Notes: generated by a model from the sequence alone, not told the origin. Counted from the stretch's first letter, positions 1-7,314 are shown. The stretch is DNA of 12,508 nt from Mageeibacillus sp. UBA3708 (GCA_002371375.1 DFIB01000016.1:1-12508), one strand, 5' to 3'. A program made the numbers and translations.

Positions 1-785
1 AGATACAGGTCGAACTTCGGCAGATAGAAGTCGGGTGAGAAAGCCATCGTGACATTGCCCTCGGCATCCCATTCGATGGGGAAAGTCTTCGGCTCGTACA
101 TCCACTCGATCTTATACATGTCGAGGATCCTGGCAAATTCCGCCTCGCTGTCGTTCTTGAATACCGGCATCTCGGACTGGTGATCGACTGACTTGTTCTC
201 CAGAGTCTCCATATGTATGCGGGAACGCAGTTCTCTCTTGGCGGCCAGTGCCAGCACAGAATCGGCCATCTCCTCGACAGAGAGGTGGTCGGAGCAAAGA
301 GTCAGGTCATACAGAGTCTGGTCGGTCAGATCGGCGTTATAAAGGGTGCTGACGAATCTCTTGTGCTTACGGTCTGCGAGAGTCAGTATCGTATCGGCTT
401 CCTCGATGGAGATATTATCGGCTCTGGCCGTTCTCTGCGCGCGGACGTTGTCACTGGCTATAACTCTCACGCGTACCGCATCGGTCCCTTCGAGGACTAC
501 GGATGCACCCATGCCCAGGAATACCACATTATGCTTCTCAAAGGCCACTCTCCTGATCTCTTCCGCCAGCAGATCCTTATAGCTCTTGTCCGACTCGAAA
601 GGGCAGTTAAGGTAATACTTGGGGCTCTCGGACAGCTTTGCCGGGATATTATCTCCCATCCCGCCGAAAACGCTCTGAACCAGGTCATCTCTCGTGACTA
701 CACCGGTTCCTGTCTTGTCAGCCAGATATCTGGCCAGTTCATCTCCCAGGCTGCCGTTCTGTCGGGATATCGTAATGACAGGCAT
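1..785 (-). CDS. Cytidylate-kinase-like protein with C-terminal nuclease-fold-like extension (partial)
   Basis: Read leftward from ATG at 785 with GGAGG about 10 bases upstream; 261 codons are visible and the 3' end lies outside the window. Residues 1-180 resemble the cytidylate kinase-like family: MPVITISRQNG start, a glycine-rich loop GSLGDE (10-15) in place of the usual GSGG, VTRDDL (30-35), VVFLGMGA (87-94), VRVRVIA (104-110), a D..R..F segment (138-144) and YDLTLCSD (159-166). Kinases of this family normally end near 200 residues. Here a helical linker (180-200) leads to a second domain: SEAEFARIL (213-221), YEPKTFPIEWD (230-240), FSPDFYLPKFDLY (249-261). From memory, that E...D pattern resembles a PD-(D/E)XK-like domain also seen attached to phosphoribosyltransferases; the expected ExT/ExK strand would lie just beyond the window. 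Nucleotide phosphorylation is therefore plausible, substrate unknown, and the altered P-loop may mean a changed activity. Confidence 0.8.
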   Translation of the reverse strand, partial: MPVITISRQNGSLGDELARYLADKTGTGVVTRDDLVQSVFGGMGDNIPAKLSESPKYYLNCPFESDKSYKDLLAEEIRRVAFEKHNVVFLGMGASVVLEGTDAVRVRVIASDNVRAQRTARADNISIEEADTILTLADRKHKRFVSTLYNADLTDQTLYDLTLCSDHLSVEEMADSVLALAAKRELRSRIHMETLENKSVDHQSEMPVFKNDSEAEFARILDMYKIEWMYEPKTFPIEWDAEGNVTMAFSPDFYLPKFDLY

Positions 786-816
786 CTAACAAATCCTCCG
801 AGTGATTCTTTACTAT

Positions 817-848
817 ATTATACTCCACACAAAAAAGATTATTGACAA
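817..848 (-). promoter_or_regulatory. Probable promoter of the kinase-like gene
   Basis: On the minus strand a perfect -10 TATAAT occupies 822-817, about 31 bases before the start codon, giving a leader of roughly 25 nt that includes the GGAGG. The best -35-like match, TTGTCA at 848-843, has an over-long 20-base spacer, so the -35 assignment is weak. It overlaps the -35 of the tRNA promoter on the other strand, so the two promoters are back to back. Confidence 0.45.
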
Positions 849-870
849 CAAAATTCCTATTGGTTATAAT
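842..870 (+). promoter_or_regulatory. Perfect consensus sigma-A promoter of tRNA-Thr
   Basis: TTGACA at 842-847, a 17-base spacer and TATAAT at 865-870: an exact match to the housekeeping consensus at ideal spacing. Predicted transcription start near 877, about 14 nt before the mature tRNA 5' end. This is expected for a strongly expressed stable RNA. Confidence 0.9.
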
Positions 871-890
871 CTCACTTGCTGTCGAAGCAC

Positions 891-966
891 GCCGACTTAG
901 CTCAGTTGGTAGAGCAGCTGATTTGTAATCAGCAGGTCGCGAGTTCGAGTCTCGCAATCGGCTCCA
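891..966 (+). tRNA. tRNA-Thr (anticodon TGT)
   Basis: A 76-base cloverleaf with encoded CCA (964-966). Acceptor GCCGACT (891-897) pairs with AATCGGC (956-962); D arm GCTC/GAGC; anticodon arm GCTGA-TTTGTAA-TCAGC with anticodon TGT; T arm GCGAG-TTCGAGT-CTCGC; discriminator T at 963. It decodes ACA and, by wobble, other Thr codons. One oddity: the acceptor stem has a C6-A67 mismatch (896 with 957), where a C-G pair is expected. Own promoter upstream and terminator directly downstream, so it is a single-gene unit. Confidence 0.95.
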
Positions 967-972
967 GATGAT

Positions 973-1006
973 AACCCCGCAGACGAGGCGTTTGCGGGGT
1001 TTTTAA
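973..1006 (+). terminator. Rho-independent terminator after tRNA-Thr
   Basis: Nine-pair stem AACCCCGCA (973-981) / TGCGGGGTT (993-1001) with an 11-base loop, running into a T tract (1000-1004). It lies between the tRNA and the lipoprotein gene, whose start codon is only 27 bases further on. Confidence 0.9.
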
Positions 1007-1033
1007 ATAATATCTTTCGGGGGAGATATCCGT

Positions 1034-1807
1034 ATGAAGAGAATTTCAGTTTTTTTGGCAATCGTCATCTGTCTTGCTTTCGCCGTGTCGTGTGCGGATA
1101 AAAACCGCGGCGGTGCAGGCGAAGCCGGCGGAAGTGTTACGGAGAGCAGTGCAGAGTCTTCTGATGTACCGGAAATTTCGGAGAGTTCTGCCACGCTGAC
1201 TCCTACGCCGACTCCTATGCCCACGCCTGCTCCGGAGATCAAGGTAACCAGTGTGGTCGATGAAACTGTCAGTGGAAACGGATATGATTTCAAAAACAGG
1301 ATTCCTGAGGTAAGCATATCCGGAGTGGATATGAGTGCTTTCAACAAGAGCATTAAGAAGGAACTTACGAAGTTGGCACAATACCATTATTATCCGGAAT
1401 CGGATGAGCTTTTCGGTTCGGTAGTCGATTATGAATACTACATCGGTGACGGCTATATCTCGCTCATCTGTACATCCACATATCTGGATCATGAAGATAC
1501 AGGGTATAAAGTGTACAACATCTCGACCGAGACAGGGAAGACCCTCTCATCCGCGGATCTGTTGAAGATGTTAGGTTTGAGCGAGAGCGATTTCCTCTCC
1601 AAGGCAAAGGATGCATATGAGAGATGGCGTAAGGCGTTTGATATCGTTTCCTCAAGCGATCACAAAAAGAATCTTAAGCAGCTGAAGATGGAAAAACTGA
1701 CACCTTTCGTGTCCTCTGAGGGCCATCTCAGCTATGTCGGGTATTTCTATTTATCAGGCGGAGCGGGAGAGGCTTATTTCAGATTTGACACGGAAGCGGA
1801 GAATTAA
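1034..1807 (+). CDS. Secreted lipoprotein, possible RsiV/DUF3298-like domain
   Basis: 257 aa. Start chosen at ATG 1034 because GGGGGAG sits 8 bases upstream. The N-terminus is a lipoprotein signal: basic MKR, a hydrophobic core, and a rather atypical lipobox AVSC with the lipidated Cys at residue 20. A low-complexity Ser/Glu/Thr stretch and a TPTPTPMPTPAPE linker (about 55-68) tether the folded domain, as in many Gram-positive cell-envelope lipoproteins. The C-terminal domain includes NISTETGKTLSSADLL (about 162-177), which resembles the 'fold-strand, TGK-x-L-x-x-x-D-L' segment of RsiV/DUF3298 proteins; this is a weak resemblance, not a firm family call. No room for a private promoter exists between the tRNA terminator and the start, so expression may depend on terminator read-through. 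Its stop overlaps the stop of the convergent cyclase gene. Confidence 0.85.
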   Translation: MKRISVFLAIVICLAFAVSCADKNRGGAGEAGGSVTESSAESSDVPEISESSATLTPTPTPMPTPAPEIKVTSVVDETVSGNGYDFKNRIPEVSISGVDMSAFNKSIKKELTKLAQYHYYPESDELFGSVVDYEYYIGDGYISLICTSTYLDHEDTGYKVYNISTETGKTLSSADLLKMLGLSESDFLSKAKDAYERWRKAFDIVSSSDHKKNLKQLKMEKLTPFVSSEGHLSYVGYFYLSGGAGEAYFRFDTEAEN

Positions 1808-2895
1808 CCGTTCTGCTGCTTCCTGCGGTCCTTTCCCGAGCGGGCGTAGAACAGCTTCTTCTCCTCGTAAAGCATATCATCGGCTAACTTGTAGAGATCA
1901 TCTACGCTGAGCTGCTCATCATTCTTGAGAGCATATCCGACAGAACACGAATAAGGAGTCTTGGCCACTTCATCCTTGATGTGCTTAATCAGGTCTTTGA
2001 CTTCCTGTTCCCGGCTGCCCAGGCAGAAGATAACATACTCATCACCGCCGATGCGGTATAGCCTGTGGCTGTTATTAGATGCTTTCCAGAAACAGTCGGC
2101 CAGCGTCTTCAGTGCGATGTCGCCGGCAATGTGACCGTCACGGTCATTGATCTCCTTCAAGCCGTCCATATCGATTGCGACAACGGCGGTAATGCTGCTT
2201 CTGAATGAATCCGAATCGGAGTAATAACTCTGCCTGTTGAGGAGCTTGGTGAGCGGATCCCGCTTGGTATACTGCTGAAGCAGGAAAACATAGTACATCA
2301 GTATATCGGTCGAGAGCGTCAGATAGAACCAGATAGTCGCCCCCTCGTTGGTGAAGAGCGGAGCTACAAGGCACATGACTGACGTGACCAGGATAAAGCC
2401 GAGGATAATATAGTCTTCCTTCTGATTCTTCTTCTTCACGAAAAGGCAGTAGAACAGGTACACAAGATAAATAGCGTTAACTATGTATGTCAAATATCCC
2501 AGAGGACCGCGCTGGAAATGATTGTCCTCCGTCACGTAGAAGACAACACCTGTCGGGATCGAGACAAAGCATACCAGTGCATTGACTATCGACGGAATGA
2601 ATATCCACTTGCTCTGCTCGGGATGAAGGATCATGATGGCATTCATGAGTACCAGTGTGACCAAACTGTAGTTCAGCGCTATGAAAACACACCGCGCTAT
2701 CGTGGCCTGCGGAAGGTCTCCCAGATATGCTTCCACGTAGCACGTGACAGAATAGACAAGAAGCAGGACCGACGTAAGAAGTATACGGCGGACCATCCAC
2801 CGTTCCAGATAGATATCAGTGGCAAGGATGATCATTACGGCTGCAAGCAGCACGACTAATCCAAGATTATCTGACAAATACTCCAGCAGTGACAT
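1804..2895 (-). CDS. Membrane diguanylate cyclase (GGDEF domain)
   Basis: 363 aa; ATG at 2895 with AAAGGAG upstream. About seven hydrophobic segments cover residues 8-205 (for example LGLVVLLAAVMIILATDIYL near 12-31), followed by a GGDEF domain from about 208: RDPLTKLLNR, then IDMDGLKEIND with the metal-binding Asp residues, GHIAGD, and the signature GGDEY at 283-287. Tyr at the last signature position is a tolerated variant, so GTP to cyclic-di-GMP synthesis at the inner face of the membrane is likely. The RxxD inhibitory site expected five residues before GGDEY is NNSH, so product feedback inhibition through the I-site is probably absent. The seven-helix N-terminus is the presumed sensor; its ligand is unknown. 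No adjacent EAL/HD-GYP gene or c-di-GMP riboswitch is visible. Confidence 0.93.
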   Translation of the reverse strand: MSLLEYLSDNLGLVVLLAAVMIILATDIYLERWMVRRILLTSVLLLVYSVTCYVEAYLGDLPQATIARCVFIALNYSLVTLVLMNAIMILHPEQSKWIFIPSIVNALVCFVSIPTGVVFYVTEDNHFQRGPLGYLTYIVNAIYLVYLFYCLFVKKKNQKEDYIILGFILVTSVMCLVAPLFTNEGATIWFYLTLSTDILMYYVFLLQQYTKRDPLTKLLNRQSYYSDSDSFRSSITAVVAIDMDGLKEINDRDGHIAGDIALKTLADCFWKASNNSHRLYRIGGDEYVIFCLGSREQEVKDLIKHIKDEVAKTPYSCSVGYALKNDEQLSVDDLYKLADDMLYEEKKLFYARSGKDRRKQQNG

Positions 2896-2953
2896 TGGTT
2901 GCTCCTTTTATAAAGTATTTTTAATTTTATCACATTTATTACATTCTTTGCAT

Positions 2954-2993
2954 AAAAAACCCCCTTTCCGGTTGGTTGATTCCGGAAGGAGGT
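2954..2993 (-). terminator. Rho-independent terminator of the 3030-3827 lipoprotein gene
   Basis: Read on the minus strand, the stem ACCTCC-TTCCGG pairs with CCGGAA-(A)-GGGGGT across a 9-base loop, with one bulged A, and is followed by a run of six T. It lies 37 bases past the stop codon, between this gene and the downstream cyclase, so the two minus-strand genes are separate transcription units. Confidence 0.85.
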
Positions 2994-3029
2994 ATTACGG
3001 TCCTTCGGTTGTCTTACCTCATTGCAGCC

Positions 3030-3827
3030 TTATGTGGTCGGTGCTGCAGGATCGGGTGTCTTATCCTTTTGGGATTTGCTGCTGACGGGTTCGGGATCTT
3101 TTATAACAGTGTAGTCAATGAACAGGATGCATATACCGGTATCTCTGTGATACTCGATGTAATGGCCGTCAGGCGAAGTGATCCTTCTGACAACTCCGTC
3201 ATCGGTTCCGGCAGGAATCTGATAATCTTTTGATACCGGAGAGAAATCATTGCCGTAAATATAATTGTTCACCGAGCTCGTATAGAGCATGATGCTGTTG
3301 AACTGATCCTCTGTCATGCGTATGAAGTAATACTCATTCGTGAGGACGTCACCTGCTCCGTCATTTACCGTGAGTTCCGCAGATATTCCGTCATTGAAAT
3401 ATTTGATATCCGAGCTTCCTTCCGGAGGGTCGATCAGCGCGCAGCCGCACATAGCATATCCCATATACTCAAGGCTGCAGAGTGAATAACCCTTGGCGTA
3501 GAGCTGTTTGGCATATTCGCGTACTCCGTAATCCTGAACATCTTCGGGTTTGAGAGGAATGTATCCGCCGTTCTGGAATTTGTCTGCCGATTCGAAATGG
3601 CAGTTCGATATGAACTGTGATCCGTCACCGTCATCTACCCAGCCGGAGCGGTCTATACCGTCAGACGGCCGGGAAGTCTCTGATCCTGATGATTCAGATT
3701 TTTCAGATACTTCGGTCGTATCCCCGGATTCCGCGCCGGCGGTGTCGTCGATCGTCCTCTTTGTACTGCATCCGGCAAGCAAAAAACAGCCTGCCAAGAA
3801 TGCAGCGATTAATCTTCTGCTTTCCAT
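3030..3827 (-). CDS. Lipoprotein of unknown function
   Basis: 265 aa from ATG 3827. A longer frame from TTG at 3848 exists, but that extension would translate the ribosome binding site itself (AAAGGAG, about 9 bases before ATG 3827), so the shorter start is preferred. The signal peptide ends with the textbook lipobox LLAGC, lipidated Cys at residue 20, followed by an acidic Ser/Thr/Glu-rich tether to about residue 65. The body (about 70-245) is a mixed alpha/beta domain with a Cys-containing segment MCGCALIDPPEG and aromatic-rich strands (NEYYFIRM, NNYIYGNDF, HYIEYHRDTGICILFIDY). The C-terminus is a charged, probably disordered tail ending PDPAAPTT. I do not recognise the family. It is anchored outside the cytoplasmic membrane and followed by its own terminator. 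Confidence 0.85.
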   Translation of the reverse strand: MESRRLIAAFLAGCFLLAGCSTKRTIDDTAGAESGDTTEVSEKSESSGSETSRPSDGIDRSGWVDDGDGSQFISNCHFESADKFQNGGYIPLKPEDVQDYGVREYAKQLYAKGYSLCSLEYMGYAMCGCALIDPPEGSSDIKYFNDGISAELTVNDGAGDVLTNEYYFIRMTEDQFNSIMLYTSSVNNYIYGNDFSPVSKDYQIPAGTDDGVVRRITSPDGHYIEYHRDTGICILFIDYTVIKDPEPVSSKSQKDKTPDPAAPTT

Positions 3828-3858
3828 ACAATCTATCTCCTTTCCCAAGTGTGTTCAT

Positions 3859-3886
3859 GGTATCATATTTGTGTCAGTCTGATACC
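3859..3886. promoter_or_regulatory. Inverted repeat in the divergent promoter region
   Basis: GGTATCA (3859-3865) and TGATACC (3880-3886), a perfect 7-base inverted repeat with centres 21 bases apart (two helical turns). It sits in the 106-base gap between the leftward lipoprotein and the rightward operon, where a dimeric regulator would bind. On the minus strand a TATGAT -10-like hexamer overlaps the right-hand arm. No regulator gene is adjacent, so operator function is inference. Confidence 0.3.
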
Positions 3887-3906
3887 GGTTAAGTGTGTCA
3901 TTGTTG

Positions 3907-3915
3907 TGGTAATAT
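3907..3915 (+). promoter_or_regulatory. Extended -10 promoter for the 3934-7314 operon
   Basis: TGGTAATAT at 3907-3915 matches an extended -10 (TGnTAnnnT). No good -35 is seen at standard spacing (GGTTAA at 3887-3892). Predicted start near 3922 leaves a very short leader carrying GGGAGAGG before ATG 3934. Confidence 0.4.
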
Positions 3916-3933
3916 ATCTGCGGGAGAGGATCA

Positions 3934-4488
3934 ATGTGGCAGTTCATATCTGATAACAGTGTGAGTTTGATCATTGTGGCATTTGGTATTCTTGCCTGGA
4001 TCATTACGATAGGCGCTGCTGTCTCGAGCAGAAGAACGGGACACTATGTGTCGGGTATTCCCGGAGTCGGAGGCATACTTATCATCATAGGATTTCTCAC
4101 TTCATCCGCAAAGTGGCTCGCCCTTGTTGGACTTCTGGATTTTCATCTGCTGTATTTTATCTTCCGGGTGATTCCTGACATCATTCGTGTGACGATAGAT
4201 GAACGGCGTTATATCCCGCCGGAGGAATTCGACGGCGGAAGAGTCATTGAATACAGCAATTTTAACAAGGAGTTTGAGGTGATAAAGTGTCCTCCGGATC
4301 AATACGGCGGTTGTGAGATCCACTATATCAGCCGGTATGTGATAATCAGCAAGGACGATGCCTTTGTGCTGCTCAAGACCAAGATAAACACAAGAATCAT
4401 CGAGAGAGTGACATGCAGGAGCGTCAAGGAGTGCAGAATGCATGCATCGGATAAGGCCAAATGGGTGAGCAGGCAGGCGAATGAATAA
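3934..4488 (+). CDS. Small membrane protein of unknown function, first gene of operon
   Basis: 184 aa; ATG 3934 preceded by GGGAGAGG with about 4-5 bases spacing. Residues 1-85 contain three hydrophobic segments (about 11-30, 42-58 and 62-82) with a Gly-rich SGIPGVGGIL turn. Residues 90-184 form a soluble part that begins TIDERRYIPPEEF and carries several Cys (KCPPDQYGGC, VTCRSVKEC) and a basic C-terminal end. I do not recognise the family. Its 3' end overlaps the start of the next gene by 8 bases, which implies translational coupling and joint function with the phosphodiesterase. The soluble domain may be a partner or regulator of the downstream enzymes, but nothing in the sequence proves it. 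Confidence 0.82.
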   Translation: MWQFISDNSVSLIIVAFGILAWIITIGAAVSSRRTGHYVSGIPGVGGILIIIGFLTSSAKWLALVGLLDFHLLYFIFRVIPDIIRVTIDERRYIPPEEFDGGRVIEYSNFNKEFEVIKCPPDQYGGCEIHYISRYVIISKDDAFVLLKTKINTRIIERVTCRSVKECRMHASDKAKWVSRQANE

Positions 4489-6211
4489 ACAGGCTAATAG
4501 TATGATACGCGGTACTGCCCGACTGATAGGAGAGAATCTGAAGGCTGTTCTTCCGTTTCTTTTTATTTACCCGGTCTTCAACATGATCGCCTGCTCTGTC
4601 GCTGTTAAGCTGCTTATGAGGCTTGCGGCCGGTATTTACGGGGTCACTTATATCGGACAGGATAATATCCTCGGCTTTATGAGGGCGCCTTCAACGGTTG
4701 TGATCCTGCTTATCCTTGTGTTGCTGATCTCGCTGTCTCATGCGGCGGGTATCGCGGGATTGGTGTATGCCTACACTATGCGGGTGGCCGGCGCGTCAGC
4801 GGGACTTGCTTCAATGATTTTTGCAGGACTCAGGACAGCCGGGAGGAGTCTGCTGCCATGGAACTGGACATTGGTTCCGTTGGTCATTGTGCAGACTCTG
4901 GTTCAAGCATTTATTCCCACGTTTGTCTTGAAATATTTCAATGCTCTCTTTACCCCGGGCATTATACATTATGCCTTATTTGCCGGTTTGTTAATGGCGG
5001 AGATGCTTTTTGTTTTCGCGATGCACTTCTATGTCATCAGGGAGTGCAGTTTTACAGCGGCGTGCCGTGAGAGTCTCAGGCTGATCCGGGGCAGGTTCTT
5101 AAAGACTGTTGCCTGGCTGGCAGTATTCCCGGTCCTGCAGTTCTGTGTCAACATATTGTTGTCAGCCGCGGCACCTTCTGCTGCAGGAATATACAGGGCT
5201 GTCATGTCAGTGCTGGCGCCGGGAGTAAATATTGCGGTGCTGACGCGTCTTTTTGCGGATTATATTGAGAAGGACAACAGACAGATCGACCTCTCCCGCG
5301 AACCGTTCGCGAACCACGGGAGGAAGCCGTGGAGCGTATTTGTATCAGCGGCGCTGATCACTGCGCTTATCTCTGTGTACTTTGTTCAGAACGCTCAATT
5401 ATGGAAGCAGGCAATGACCAGCCGGGAGTATCCGGTGATCGTGGCGCACAGAGGGGATTCAGCCAATGCGCCGGAGAACACGTATCCCGCATTCAGGCTG
5501 GCTGCGGACGGGAGAGCCGAATGGGCGGAGCTGGATGTTCACCGGACGAAGGACGGGGTGATAGTAGTCTGCCATGACGAGAATCTTAAGCGGATCAGCG
5601 GGGCGGATGTTTTTGTTCATGACCTGACTTACGACCAGATAATGAAGCTCGATGTGGGGTCCCGTTTCTCGAAGGATTATGAGGGGGTCAGGATCACTAC
5701 TCTTGATGAGGCACTCAAAGTCCTGCGTAACATGTTCGTCCAGGTGGAGATCAAGCCGGAAGATATGGCTGAGGGGATAGAGGAAGATGTCCTCGGGATA
5801 ATCAATGCAAACAACATGCACGATCAGACAGCGATACTCTGTTTTGAGCCCGGACCTCTTGAGCGCGTGAAAGAGATAGATCCCTCTATGAAGACTATCT
5901 ACTGCATGTCTCTGGCGTGGGGGAGCGTAACAGATTTCCCTTATGCGGATATGTTCAGTATAGAAGTAAACAGCATAACAAGAGAACTCGTGGCGGAGAT
6001 CCACGAACGCGGCAGCATTGTTTTCTGCTGGACTGTCAATGATGAGGATTCGCTTCAGAGGCTTGTCGACTGCGGGGTCGACGGCATAGTAACGGACGAT
6101 CCGGCGCGCATCAGAAGCGCTCTCCATGAGACAAGCCGCGGAGGCGGATTTACGGGAATACTGAGGTACTGTTGTTCTTTGATGTTCCATGATGGTATAA
6201 TTCCCGTATGA
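4481..6211 (+). CDS. Membrane-anchored glycerophosphodiester phosphodiesterase
   Basis: 576 aa. Residues about 18-303 hold seven or so hydrophobic segments, as in the membrane domain that precedes GDPD in many Firmicutes. The catalytic domain (about 318-560) shows the GDPD hallmarks: HRG at 323-325 and CHD with His364 (the acid-base pair), ENT at 332-334, ELD with Glu349 and Asp351, and EIK with Glu422 as metal ligands, ending with GVDGIVTDDPARI. All expected catalytic positions are intact. The reaction is hydrolysis of a glycerophosphodiester to glycerol-3-phosphate plus an alcohol; the last membrane segment suggests the enzyme faces outside. About 30 residues follow the usual domain end. 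Overlaps the upstream gene by 8 bases and the downstream acyltransferase by 4 (ATGA), so the three genes form one operon. Confidence 0.93.
   Translation: MNKQANSMIRGTARLIGENLKAVLPFLFIYPVFNMIACSVAVKLLMRLAAGIYGVTYIGQDNILGFMRAPSTVVILLILVLLISLSHAAGIAGLVYAYTMRVAGASAGLASMIFAGLRTAGRSLLPWNWTLVPLVIVQTLVQAFIPTFVLKYFNALFTPGIIHYALFAGLLMAEMLFVFAMHFYVIRECSFTAACRESLRLIRGRFLKTVAWLAVFPVLQFCVNILLSAAAPSAAGIYRAVMSVLAPGVNIAVLTRLFADYIEKDNRQIDLSREPFANHGRKPWSVFVSAALITALISVYFVQNAQLWKQAMTSREYPVIVAHRGDSANAPENTYPAFRLAADGRAEWAELDVHRTKDGVIVVCHDENLKRISGADVFVHDLTYDQIMKLDVGSRFSKDYEGVRITTLDEALKVLRNMFVQVEIKPEDMAEGIEEDVLGIINANNMHDQTAILCFEPGPLERVKEIDPSMKTIYCMSLAWGSVTDFPYADMFSIEVNSITRELVAEIHERGSIVFCWTVNDEDSLQRLVDCGVDGIVTDDPARIRSALHETSRGGGFTGILRYCCSLMFHDGIIPV
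6172..6201 (+). promoter_or_regulatory. Possible internal promoter giving a leaderless acyltransferase mRNA
   Basis: TTGTTC (6172-6177), 18-base spacer, then an extended -10 TGGTATAAT (6193-6201). The -10 ends six bases before ATG 6208, so initiation would fall on or next to the A of the start codon. No Shine-Dalgarno sequence is present before this ATG. Confidence 0.4.
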
Positions 6212-7314
6212 GTGCTCATCAGGATTTAACGGCTGCGGCCCCTTCTCTGAAGAAACGTGATGATTTCTGGGATATTATCCGCGGACTGCTTATTTACGGC
6301 GTTTTTATCGGTCATGATATCGGAGGATGGGATTTTATTGCCTGGGATTACATGTTTCCGCCGGACAGCTTCTTCTTCAACAAATGGATCATCGTCCGCA
6401 GTGTGATCAATGTCACCGTGCCTGTGTTTATTTTCGTGTCGGGATGCATGGTCACGAAGAAGTATTTTAGCAGGCTCAGGTCGTACTATGTCAGCAGGAC
6501 AATAAGGCTTATGGTTCCTTTTGCCATCTGGACATTGATCTATTCGGCACTCGAGGTATTTGTCTACCACAATAAGATAACGGTGATGAGCGTGCTGCTG
6601 GGAGTGAACGGCATACAGCTTTACTATCTGCCGGTAATGATGCAGCTCGTCTTACTGTCGCCTCTCTTCTTCAAGCTCAGGAATAAGGAGCTGGCGCTCA
6701 TCATAACGCTTGTGATCAATCTCGTAAACAACATTTTCCACGTGATCTATAAATTCAGTCAGGGCGTAAGATTTCCAAACGAGATGCTCTATGCGACAGG
6801 CTTTATTTTCTTCTATGCGCTCGGGATGTATTACCGCAATACAGACGGGCGGCTGCTGAAGAAAATCACATTCGCACGGAGTATATATCTTGCGGTGATA
6901 GGACTTGAGATCTACATGATCACTTCATACATTTCGCTCATGATCACGATGAATCCGATAATCGCCGTCAGCTTCGTAACTGTCGGATCGCTTATTTACT
7001 CTTCGTTCGTAATCTTTTTTGTGATCAGGCTGAGGGAGAGATTGAGAGATTATGATTTCGGAAAGAATGTCATTTGCCGCGGACTGCGGTGGATAGGGAG
7101 ACATTCGATGGATTTCTTCCTTGTGCACTGGGTTTTTGAGAATTATATTAAGATGTGGTTCATCTATAATGTTGACCGCAATCTGAATATCCTGTCAAAT
7201 GCGATAACGATAACTGCGACGACTATATTGTGCTGTATCTACGCGCTGTGCGCCGATAAGGTAAGGCACTTCTGCAAGGTGCGTTGGGGCAGTAAGATAA
7301 AGATAAAGACCTGA
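6208..7314 (+). CDS. Acyltransferase-3 family membrane protein
   Basis: 368 aa; ATG 6208 overlaps the preceding stop as ATGA. The N-terminus carries the family signature R-x6-V-x3-H: RGLLIYGVFIGH with Arg25 and the putative catalytic His36. It also has PVFIFVSG in the following helix and the SRTIRLMVPF segment, and about ten hydrophobic helices run to the basic end GSKIKIKT. Length is typical for stand-alone members that transfer acetyl or succinyl groups to sugars, polyols or lipids at the envelope. There is no C-terminal SGNH domain. Being co-translated with a glycerophosphodiesterase suggests that both act on a glycerophospho-lipid or teichoic-acid-like polymer, but the acceptor cannot be told from sequence. 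The lack of a Shine-Dalgarno site fits translational coupling or a leaderless transcript. Confidence 0.88.
   Translation: MSAHQDLTAAAPSLKKRDDFWDIIRGLLIYGVFIGHDIGGWDFIAWDYMFPPDSFFFNKWIIVRSVINVTVPVFIFVSGCMVTKKYFSRLRSYYVSRTIRLMVPFAIWTLIYSALEVFVYHNKITVMSVLLGVNGIQLYYLPVMMQLVLLSPLFFKLRNKELALIITLVINLVNNIFHVIYKFSQGVRFPNEMLYATGFIFFYALGMYYRNTDGRLLKKITFARSIYLAVIGLEIYMITSYISLMITMNPIIAVSFVTVGSLIYSSFVIFFVIRLRERLRDYDFGKNVICRGLRWIGRHSMDFFLVHWVFENYIKMWFIYNVDRNLNILSNAITITATTILCCIYALCADKVRHFCKVRWGSKIKIKT

Noticed and set aside
213..845. 210-residue plus-strand reading frame
   Set aside because: Antisense shadow of the kinase-like gene, which has a clear start, ribosome site and family motifs; the plus-strand translation is Cys/Ser/His-rich and unlike a protein.
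739..957. 72-residue minus-strand reading frame across the tRNA
   Set aside because: Its RDSNSRPADYKSAALPTELS segment is the typical antisense translation of a tRNA-Thr gene.
3828..3848. TTG start seven codons earlier for the 3030-3827 lipoprotein
   Set aside because: Those codons contain the AAAGGAG ribosome binding site of the ATG at 3827, and the signal peptide is better formed from that ATG.
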